Assembly (NCBI GenBank): GCA_025450155.1
Contig: JANWIB010000110.1
Location: forward strand, 1-8,693
DNA from: Sphingobacteriaceae bacterium
GTDB taxonomy: Bacteria; Bacteroidota; Bacteroidia; Sphingobacteriales; Sphingobacteriaceae
Direction: 5' to 3'
DNA: 8,693 nt
A model generated the notes under the pieces. It was not told the origin of the DNA and made no database searches. It worked only from the letters and a program-made list of their open reading frames with translations. Within the stretch, counting starts at the first letter, position 1. Each line of letters starts with the position of its first letter. Shown piece by piece: positions 1 through 5,029 of this stretch. A program made the translations under genes and the position numbers.

Positions 1-2
1 AC

Positions 3-65
3 CGGAGGTTAATTGAAGTGGTAAGTAGGATGTTGAAGGATTTAAAAAATCCAAAAACCCACTAA
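3..65 (+). CDS. Possible 3' end of an unidentified plus-strand gene (partial)
   Basis: Reading from base 3 gives an open frame of 20 codons to a TAA at 63-65, ending in the residues LKDLKNPKTH. The peptide is charged and hydrophilic and looks like the end of a soluble helical protein (VVSRMLKDLKNPKTH). The other two forward frames stop at bases 10-12 and 14-16. A small hairpin follows at 72-90, as expected after a gene end. The frame is too short to identify a family, and an open frame of this length could occur by chance in AT-rich DNA. If real, the gene converges on the seven-helix membrane gene. Confidence 0.35.
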   Translation, partial: RRLIEVVSRMLKDLKNPKTH

Positions 66-71
66 TGTTGT

Positions 72-90
72 TGGTTAATTTGATTAACTA
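72..90 (+). terminator. Small hairpin, possible terminator of the leftmost gene
   Basis: Bases 74-79 (GTTAAT) and 83-88 (ATTAAC) are perfect inverted arms around a 3-base loop. A G-T wobble and a T-A pair extend the stem outward to 72-90. It lies 6 bases after the TAA at 63-65 and is followed by T-rich DNA (TTATATCTTCT). The stem is AT-rich and weak, so termination is only a suggestion. The rest of 66-150 is AT-rich spacer in which I see nothing else. Confidence 0.25.
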
Positions 91-150
91 TTATATCTTC
101 TAAAGACTTAGTTAATTAATTCAATGCCTATGATTATATTTTAAACGGTA

Positions 151-1005
151 TCAATTCTTCCGGTAGTTACGATCGGAATCACCTGTTATTATGTTCTTAG
201 TTTGGTTCAGTAGTTTCCGCCGTTCTTCTTTCCATTGCTCCCATTCCCTCCATTCATCCGGGGTTATCGTATCCAGCTCGGCCATCTGCTTGGGTATCTG
301 GCCCGCCATATCATCCGATACCCGGCCCATCACATACGTAAAAATCTTCAATCTCCTGAGCCGGGTATAGGTGGTATAATAAATGCCCAAAGCCAACAGG
401 ATGTTTTTGAGAATATTGACGCAATTATGAAAACTCCAGTACGTGCGGGCGGTATCTGTATCCAACTCAGGGAACATCAACTCTCTGATGAGGAACAGAA
501 ACAAATTGGGAATAAAGTAAAAGATAACCGCCAGGTTGATCCATCCGGCGAGTCGGTCGAGAAGGGTGATCGAAAGATGGGCTACCTGCAAAAAATTCAG
601 GGAACTCATGCCAGCATATCCTAACAGGATAATGCCCTCTACGAAAATCATCCAGCCCTGAAATTTGGTAAAGGACTGAATAAATAGGATGTTAATGCCT
701 AAAAAAACTGTAAAAAGGATCACTCCTCCGTATACCCATTTTTTATCGGGGATAATAATGGAATAGATATAACTGAGTGCTAAAAACTGCACGATATAGT
801 AACTATTGATAAAGACTATATTGGATTGGCCCATTTCCCGTAACGTATAGCTGATGGCGTCAGAAAGACCGGAAGCCAACAGCAGGATGCCCAAGGCCCG
901 CCGCATCGGGCTTTGTAACTGGTCGTGCAACGAAAATACCATCAGCAATAGCGGCAATAGAACCGAAAAAGAAGAGGCAACTGCAATATAATAATTGTAT
1001 GACAT
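151..1005 (-). CDS. Seven-transmembrane-helix protein with charged cytoplasmic tail, function unknown
   Basis: This 284-aa integral membrane protein has seven hydrophobic segments at about residues 6-25, 37-55, 62-84, 90-111, 117-139, 153-175 and 191-212. A basic stretch (RLRRLK) and a hydrophilic, acid- and Trp-rich tail of about 60 residues (DEWREWEQWKEERRK) follow. The last helix carries a His-x3-Asn-x3-Asn pattern (HNCVNILKN). The layout recalls the seven-helix sensory domain fused to some Bacteroidota histidine kinases, but no kinase, LytTR or other output domain is present. I chose the ATG at 1005; a TTG codon lies directly before it at 1008 and is the less likely start. The gene begins 33 bp after the lipoprotein stop on the same strand, so the two are probably co-transcribed. 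Membrane topology is well supported; a role in sensing is only inferred. Confidence 0.8.
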   Translation of the reverse strand: MSYNYYIAVASSFSVLLPLLLMVFSLHDQLQSPMRRALGILLLASGLSDAISYTLREMGQSNIVFINSYYIVQFLALSYIYSIIIPDKKWVYGGVILFTVFLGINILFIQSFTKFQGWMIFVEGIILLGYAGMSSLNFLQVAHLSITLLDRLAGWINLAVIFYFIPNLFLFLIRELMFPELDTDTARTYWSFHNCVNILKNILLALGIYYTTYTRLRRLKIFTYVMGRVSDDMAGQIPKQMAELDTITPDEWREWEQWKEERRKLLNQTKNIITGDSDRNYRKN

Positions 1006-1038
1006 CAACCGGCTATTTAAGAATTGTTCAAAATTAGT

Positions 1039-1707
1039 TTACTTTCCATCCGTCCCTATGATCCAGGATGCATCCCAAACAGTCTGCACCGGATCAAGGG
1101 AATAAACTTCCCCGTCCTGTTTGCGGGTTAATAATAATTGCTGCTTCCCTTCATCATTCAATGCCAAGGTCCCACAAACAAAGTCACAAGGCTGGCTGAA
1201 TAAACGATCGAAGGTCTCCCTTCCAAAAAAATTCCCGTCAATGGGGCCTTTGTCATTGGCTATCCACAGTTTGGCTGTTTCCAAGTCAATTCGGCCGTTT
1301 TCGGTAGGGATATCGGTTGTGGTTATCCATTCGCCGTTTTTGTTTATACCGATGGGCAAAACATACATTTTAGTTCCATCTGTGGCATAATAGAAACTGA
1401 TGCCTACGGCTGATGCATCGCTCAGAATGGCTTTTATATCTTTGCTGTTCATGGTATAGAAGGTATTCTTATCGGTTCCATGGGCCTTGTTGTAATTTTC
1501 TACCCAACGCAGTGCCAATTCGCCGTTAATAGGGGCGCCTACTGTTGCGTTAAATGGATTATCTCCGGGCAGGGAAACAGCGGTTTTAGACAGATTTGTT
1601 GTTTTTAGTTCGGGTGTGGTGGTTTGTTTGGTGCAGGAATAAAGAACAAAGAATACCAAAGCGCCTGCTGAAAGAAGCAAAGCAGCCTTAAAGAGCGATT
1701 TTTTCAT
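1039..1707 (-). CDS. Lipoprotein with two tandem copies of a small domain, function unknown
   Basis: The 222-aa product starts with a lipoprotein signal: MKK, a hydrophobic stretch (residues 8-23) and a lipobox ending LYSC with Cys25. After cleavage and lipidation it should be anchored in the periplasm or outer membrane. Positions +2 to +5 are TKQT, without the acidic surface-export signal known from some Bacteroidota. A linker (26-57) precedes two similar halves. Unit 1 covers about 59-128 (I-x3-A-x2-WVEN, FYTMNSKDIKAIL, VGISFYY, DGTKMYVLPIG, NGEW). Unit 2 covers about 139-204 (I-x3-A-x2-WIAN, FFGRETFDRLF, VCGTLAL, EGKQQLLLTRK, DGEVY). I recall similar 'I-x3-A-x2-W...GIRFY' units in small uncharacterised Bacteroidota proteins. 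The ATG at 1705-1707 fits the signal peptide. The seven-helix gene follows 33 bp later, suggesting a lipoprotein/membrane partner pair. Confidence 0.85.
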   Translation of the reverse strand: MKKSLFKAALLLSAGALVFFVLYSCTKQTTTPELKTTNLSKTAVSLPGDNPFNATVGAPINGELALRWVENYNKAHGTDKNTFYTMNSKDIKAILSDASAVGISFYYATDGTKMYVLPIGINKNGEWITTTDIPTENGRIDLETAKLWIANDKGPIDGNFFGRETFDRLFSQPCDFVCGTLALNDEGKQQLLLTRKQDGEVYSLDPVQTVWDASWIIGTDGK

Positions 1708-1748
1708 GATGATTGGGTTTAGGTTTACGAGTTATACTGTATTTCGTA

Positions 1749-1803
1749 ATTAAATTGTGAATTAAATTGTGAATTAAATTGTGAATTAAATTGTGAATTA
1801 AAT
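1749..1803. repeat. 12-bp perfect tandem repeat, 4.6 copies
   Basis: The unit ATTAAATTGTGA occurs four times without any mismatch (1749-1760, 1761-1772, 1773-1784, 1785-1796), followed by a partial copy ATTAAAT (1797-1803). It ends 41 bp before the lipoprotein start codon, inside its presumed 5' leader or promoter. Perfect identity suggests recent expansion or ongoing slippage. One turn of the helix is about 10.5 bp, so 12-bp spacing would not put a bound protein on exactly one face. Confidence 0.95.
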
Positions 1804-1838
1804 CTACACACTAATCTAATAACTTGTTTTCACATATT

Positions 1839-1878
1839 TTTCACACTTTTTATACAGATGTGTGTATTAGGTGTGAAA
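1839..1878. repeat. Inverted repeat TTTCACAC...GTGTGAAA with nested imperfect stem
   Basis: Arms 1839-1846 (TTTCACAC) and 1871-1878 (GTGTGAAA) are perfect complements 24 bases apart. A second pair, ATACA at 1852-1856 and TGTAT at 1863-1867, nests inside. The 11-mer ACACTTTTTAT also occurs as a direct repeat at 1843-1853 and 1885-1895, and CTACAC occurs at 1804-1809 and 1883-1888. This density of related hexamers upstream of the lipoprotein gene fits an operator region or a structured leader. No regulator can be named from the sequence. Confidence 0.55.
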
Positions 1879-1973
1879 GTATCTACACTTTTTATTCGTT
1901 TTTATTGAAAAATTGATTGTCCGGAAAGTACAAGAATATCAAAAAAACAAAATGAAAACGAAAATCAGAAATC

Positions 1974-2663
1974 CTACTTTATTAATTGCTGCATTATTTT
2001 AGGAACTCCTGTACTCGCTTTTTCTTTTATAATTTTTAGATTGCTAATGGAATGAATGGTAGGACTATTCGGGTCAATTACATATTTATCGGCATCATGA
2101 GGTACAAAGTCAATTAAGCCTGCAGCCGGATAAACGGCTAGGGAAGTTCCGATAATTAAAAACACATCAGCCTGAGTGCAAATTTTGGCTGCCGTCTCGA
2201 TCATTGGAACCGATTCGCCAAACCATACCACATGGGGTCGCAATTGCGACCCCAGCTCGCATCGCTCTCCCATTTTTAACTCCCATCCGTCAATATCGTA
2301 AACTAGTAAAGGATTCTGGCTGGATTGTGATTTGGTTATCAACCCATGAAGATGGATGACGTTGGATGAACCTGCCCGTTCGTGCAGATCGTCAATATTT
2401 TGAGTAATGATGGTGACATCAAATTTTGTTTCCAAATTTACCAGCGCCATGTGTGCGGCATTAGGTTGGGCTTCGAGTACCGATTTCCGACGCATATTAT
2501 AAAATTCCCGCACCAAAGCCGGATTACGGTTCCAGGCTTCGGGAGTGGCTACTTCGTAAATATCATATCCTTCCCACAAACCATCCGCATCGCGAAAGGT
2601 CTTTAGACCGCTTTCTGCCGAAATTCCGGCACCGGTTAATACCACAACTTTTTGTTTCCGCAT
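1974..2663 (-). CDS. cobB: Sir2-family NAD-dependent protein deacylase, zinc-cysteine-less, class III type
   Basis: This 229-aa cytoplasmic sirtuin removes acyl groups from protein lysines using NAD+, giving nicotinamide and O-acyl-ADP-ribose. Visible motifs are the NAD-binding GAGISAESG (11-19) and FRD (23-25), TQNIDDLH (87-94), catalytic His106 in HLHG, WFGE (147-150) and GTSLAVYPAA (172-181). Tyr55-x-x-Arg58 (FYNMRR) matches the Tyr/Arg pair that in SIRT5 and E. coli CobB favours succinyl- and malonyl-lysine. The zinc-ribbon region (about 108-146) has no Cys-x2-Cys pair; Cys135 and Cys162 are the only cysteines, so no zinc should be bound. I recall this zinc-less form as common in Bacteroidota. 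The gene starts 5 bp after the stop of the ferritin-like gene and is the last of a five-gene run. The symbol reflects family membership, not proven orthology. Confidence 0.92.
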   Translation of the reverse strand: MRKQKVVVLTGAGISAESGLKTFRDADGLWEGYDIYEVATPEAWNRNPALVREFYNMRRKSVLEAQPNAAHMALVNLETKFDVTIITQNIDDLHERAGSSNVIHLHGLITKSQSSQNPLLVYDIDGWELKMGERCELGSQLRPHVVWFGESVPMIETAAKICTQADVFLIIGTSLAVYPAAGLIDFVPHDADKYVIDPNSPTIHSISNLKIIKEKASTGVPKIMQQLIK

Positions 2664-2668
2664 TTCTA

Positions 2669-3283
2669 TTACAGGAACTGGCTAATTTCTGCAGATAAGG
2701 CAGTTACCCATTGATTAAAAAGCACAGATTCTATTTCAACGGCTTTTTTAGCGTGTTTTTCCCAGTCCGGAGAAAAATGTTGCAATTGATGGATCATTTC
2801 TTCCAGGTGCCCTTCTTCTTCGGCAATAATTGATTTGACATTCACTTTGCTTGCGGCAGCGTCTAATATCTGCTGATAAACGGGATAGAGTTCGTCTGCA
2901 CGCACTTCTATGGCGTAAGTCACTAACAAATACGCAGCAAACCGCAATTCAGTTCCGCTTAACCCCAATGTTGTTTTAAGATAACGGCAAACCGAGGTAT
3001 CCAGCTTATTTAAATACGAGCGACTGTGAATTGGTGCCATTAAGTATTCATCCGAGTAATCAGGGCAGCTATTTTCTGTTTTAGAAATCTGCTTTTTGAG
3101 GTAATAGGCATGACGATGTTCTTCGGCGGCATGTTTTAAAACAATCAATGTAACGGTAGTTTTATGTTCGCTTGCCGATATTTTTCGGGCGCCGGTATTC
3201 TCCATTAAAGACAATGTATTTAACCATTTGGCATGCAAATAGTTATCTTTTACTATTTTATTAATCACCTGATGTAAACTCAT
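2669..3283 (-). CDS. Ferritin-like helical protein, probable di-iron carboxylate enzyme, function unknown
   Basis: The 204-aa product is predicted to be almost entirely helical, with no signal peptide or membrane helix. Ligands appear in ferritin-like order: Glu28 in helix 1 (LMENTGARK), Glu55-x-x-His58 in helix 2 (AAEEHRHAYYL), Glu126 in helix 3 (AIEVRADELY) and Glu156-x-x-His159 in helix 4 (AEEEGHLEEM). Glu, ExxH, Glu, ExxH is the di-iron pattern of ferritin-like oxidases, MiaE and related enzymes. I cannot assign it to a characterised subfamily. It starts 2 bp after the bioA stop and ends 5 bp before the sirtuin start, so it is almost certainly co-translated with both. The context suggests, but does not prove, a role linked to biotin or its precursors; an O2- or iron-storage-related role is also possible. 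The ATG at 3281-3283 is the natural start. Confidence 0.8.
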   Translation of the reverse strand: MSLHQVINKIVKDNYLHAKWLNTLSLMENTGARKISASEHKTTVTLIVLKHAAEEHRHAYYLKKQISKTENSCPDYSDEYLMAPIHSRSYLNKLDTSVCRYLKTTLGLSGTELRFAAYLLVTYAIEVRADELYPVYQQILDAAASKVNVKSIIAEEEGHLEEMIHQLQHFSPDWEKHAKKAVEIESVLFNQWVTALSAEISQFL

Positions 3284-3285
3284 TA

Positions 3286-4560
3286 TTAAAATTGCTCTAA
3301 CGCTTCTTCTCTTTTACTGTAAATATAGGCCAGGTCTTCGTTACTGATGCAATATGGAGGCAGAATATAAAGGATATTACCTAAAGGTCGAAGTATAATC
3401 CGTTGATTAATAAAGAAGTTATAAAGGTTATCTCTTAAATTACTAAAGTATGAGGAATTGCCATTCACCTGCCATTCTAAAGCCAAAATAGTTCCGGTTT
3501 GGCGGATAGCTTTTAATTTTGGATGATCGTTAATTCTTTCTTTAAAGGATTGATGTTGCTTGACGATGCGCTCTATATTTTCCAGTGTTTCTTTCTCTAA
3601 CAAAATATCTAAACTGGCTAAGGCGGCAGAGCAGGCTACCGGATTAGCCGTAAAGGAATGTCCGTGAAACAGGGTTTTTAATTTATCTTCTGAAAGAAAG
3701 GCTTCGTAAATTTGGTCGGTACAAGAAGTTATTCCTAACGCCATTGTTCCACCGGTAAGCCCTTTAGAGAAACACATGATATCCGGTTGTTGATTCAGGT
3801 GATCGGATGCAAAATACTTACCCGTTCGACCAAATCCAGTCATCACCTCATCGGCTATGGTAAAAATACGGTGCGCTTTACAAACCGCGATAAGCTCGTT
3901 TAAATGGTTTGCCTCATACATCAGCATACCACCAGAGCCTTGTACTAAGGGTTCGAAGATAAAGGCGCAAGCTTCGGATTTAAGATTTGAGATTTGAGAT
4001 TTGAGATTTGAAATATTTGCTTCAGAAGGAAGATCAATGTACTCTACATCAAACAAAAGCTTTTCAAACGGAGCGGTAAAGGCGCTTCGAGCGCTTACGG
4101 CCATCGCTCCGAACGTATCGCCATGATACGCATTTTTAAGTGCGATGACCTTTTTTCGCTCCTGTCCTTTATTACTCCAATACTGGAAACACATTTTTAA
4201 CGCTACTTCTACCGCAGTTGAACCGTTATCAGAATAGAATATCTTCTTTTGATTCTCCGGAAGGAGTTTTACTAAACGCTCGGCAAGCTCTATAGCAGCA
4301 GGGTGTGTAAATCCGGCAAAAATCGCATGCTCTAAGGTTTTAAGCTGTTCGGCAACTTTTTTTGCTATATAGGGATGTGCGTGTCCATGTAAGTTTACCC
4401 ACCAGGAAGAAATCGCGTCAATGTATTTATTACCATTTTCGTCAAATAAATAAGCTCCTTCCCCTCTTACAATCGGAATGGGTGGAAGTGCGGTTTGCAT
4501 CTGGGTATACGGATGCCAAATAACTGCAAGATCTCGCTCTGCTAAGGTTTTTTCTGCCAT
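3286..4560 (-). CDS. bioA: Adenosylmethionine-8-amino-7-oxononanoate aminotransferase (biotin synthesis)
   Basis: BioA is a PLP enzyme of the cytoplasm that transfers the amino group of S-adenosylmethionine to KAPA, giving 7,8-diaminopelargonate (DAPA), the second-last intermediate before dethiobiotin. At 424 aa it has the usual length. Diagnostic features are HPYTQM (16-21), substrate-site SSWW (51-54), the PLP-phosphate loop NGSTA (112-116), YHGD (145-148), EPLVQGSGGM (203-212), Asp237 in ADEV, Schiff-base Lys266 in FSKGLTGG, HGHSFTANP (299-307), and Arg391 before a PPY (401-403) near the C terminus. Residues about 182-195 (NISNLKSQISNLKS) are encoded by a 7-bp microsatellite and look inserted in a variable surface segment. 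The start overlaps the NUDIX gene by 19 bp, and the ferritin-like gene follows after 2 bp. No other bio gene lies in the window. Confidence 0.96.
   Translation of the reverse strand: MAEKTLAERDLAVIWHPYTQMQTALPPIPIVRGEGAYLFDENGNKYIDAISSWWVNLHGHAHPYIAKKVAEQLKTLEHAIFAGFTHPAAIELAERLVKLLPENQKKIFYSDNGSTAVEVALKMCFQYWSNKGQERKKVIALKNAYHGDTFGAMAVSARSAFTAPFEKLLFDVEYIDLPSEANISNLKSQISNLKSEACAFIFEPLVQGSGGMLMYEANHLNELIAVCKAHRIFTIADEVMTGFGRTGKYFASDHLNQQPDIMCFSKGLTGGTMALGITSCTDQIYEAFLSEDKLKTLFHGHSFTANPVACSAALASLDILLEKETLENIERIVKQHQSFKERINDHPKLKAIRQTGTILALEWQVNGNSSYFSNLRDNLYNFFINQRIILRPLGNILYILPPYCISNEDLAYIYSKREEALEQF
3983..4010. repeat. 7-bp microsatellite (AGATTTG x4) inside bioA
   Basis: Four perfect copies of AGATTTG (3983-4010) are followed by a degenerate copy (AAATATTTG). 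Three units equal 21 bases, so the minus-strand frame reads a 7-residue repeat, ISNLKSQ-ISNLKSE. The same kind of sequence is familiar to me as an intergenic simple repeat in Bacteroidota genomes; here it lies in a coding region and stays in frame. Gain or loss of a single unit would shift the bioA frame. Confidence 0.9.
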
Positions 4561-4994
4561 TTTTCTTTTAAAAGTGCTATTACTTTTTTGTCTGTTGAGA
4601 AGGTAACATCCTCCACATCAAGTTCTTCCATATTCTTCCATCTAAATGCTTGTCTAATATCGCCCTCTTCATCAAAATCAAACAATTTTTCTTTATAAGT
4701 CAACTGTAAATCGGTTAAAGACTCCACTAAATAATACACACTAATAATCTGACTATCATTGAAAGCCGATTTCTCGAAGAAATCGGTGGTATAAAAATGC
4801 TCCAGTACATTAATTTCGACTCTGCATTCTTCTATAAATTCTCTTTTAAGTCCATCAATTAAGCCTTCGCCATATTCCAACCCTCCTCCCGGAAATTTAC
4901 TAAACATCATACCATGTTCCTCTTCGTCGCTAATCAAAATCTGGTTAAAATCATTAATCAGAAGGCCATAAACCCGTACATTAAAGAGATACAT
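4542..4994 (-). CDS. NUDIX hydrolase, substrate unknown
   Basis: This 150-aa protein has a NUDIX fold, which hydrolyses nucleoside diphosphates linked to another group. The NUDIX box runs from Gly37 to Val59: G-x5-E43-x7-R51-E52-F-I-E55-E56-C-R58-V. All metal-binding glutamates are present, but the glycine expected at position 58 is Arg. The preceding FPGGG (34-38) is typical. The C-terminal half (TTDFFEKSAFND, DFDEEGDIRQAFRW) contains no signature that sets the substrate. It begins 35 bp after the CDF transporter stop and overlaps bioA by 19 bp, so translation of bioA may be coupled to it. A house-cleaning role is possible; a role in biotin synthesis is not indicated by sequence. The ATG at 4992-4994 starts directly before the first strand. 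Confidence 0.9.
   Translation of the reverse strand: MYLFNVRVYGLLINDFNQILISDEEEHGMMFSKFPGGGLEYGEGLIDGLKREFIEECRVEINVLEHFYTTDFFEKSAFNDSQIISVYYLVESLTDLQLTYKEKLFDFDEEGDIRQAFRWKNMEELDVEDVTFSTDKKVIALLKEKWQKKP
4766..4786. repeat. Strong hairpin-forming inverted repeat inside the NUDIX gene
   Basis: CCGATTTCT (4766-4774) and AGAAATCGG (4778-4786) are perfect 9-bp arms with a 3-base spacer. In the minus-strand mRNA the loop is UCG. It encodes part of TTDFFEKSA and may simply follow from that amino acid sequence, but it could slow ribosomes or RNases within the transcript. Confidence 0.7.
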
Positions 4995-5029
4995 GCTTAG
5001 AAAGTAAAAAGTTGAAAATTAAAAATGAA

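Larger units (their letters stand above)
1708..1973 (-). promoter_or_regulatory. 266-bp repeat-rich leader/promoter region of the lipoprotein gene
   Basis: This gene-free stretch lies between the sirtuin stop and the lipoprotein start, both on the minus strand, so it should contain the sirtuin transcript end and the lipoprotein promoter. It holds a 12-bp tandem repeat (1749-1803) and a set of TTTCACAC/CTACAC repeats (1803-1895), listed separately. Read on the minus strand, a TTTG followed 17 bases later by TACTTTCC (near 1925-1950) loosely resembles a Bacteroidota promoter but misses consensus bases, and would leave a leader of about 200 nt. I see no convincing terminator hairpin after the sirtuin gene, only an A-rich tract at 1940-1952. 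Confidence 0.35.

Noticed and set aside
1..10. The 10-mer ACCGGAGGTT occurs at the window start and again at 6007-6016.
   Set aside because: The match does not extend beyond 10 bases and the two contexts differ, so it is most likely coincidence.
235..624. Plus-strand open frame of 129 codons.
   Set aside because: It is antisense to the seven-helix membrane gene, whose hydrophobic pattern is clearly real; the antisense product looks like no protein family.
1749..1895. Considered whether the repeats could be a CRISPR array or an origin with iterons.
   Set aside because: The repeat units are contiguous without spacers, only 12 bp long, and no cas or replication gene is present.
4995..5029. A-rich spacer (GTTGAAAATTAAAAATGAA) between the CDF and NUDIX genes, resembling Bacteroidota intergenic simple repeats.
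   Set aside because: It is too short and degenerate to call a repeat or a promoter with any confidence.
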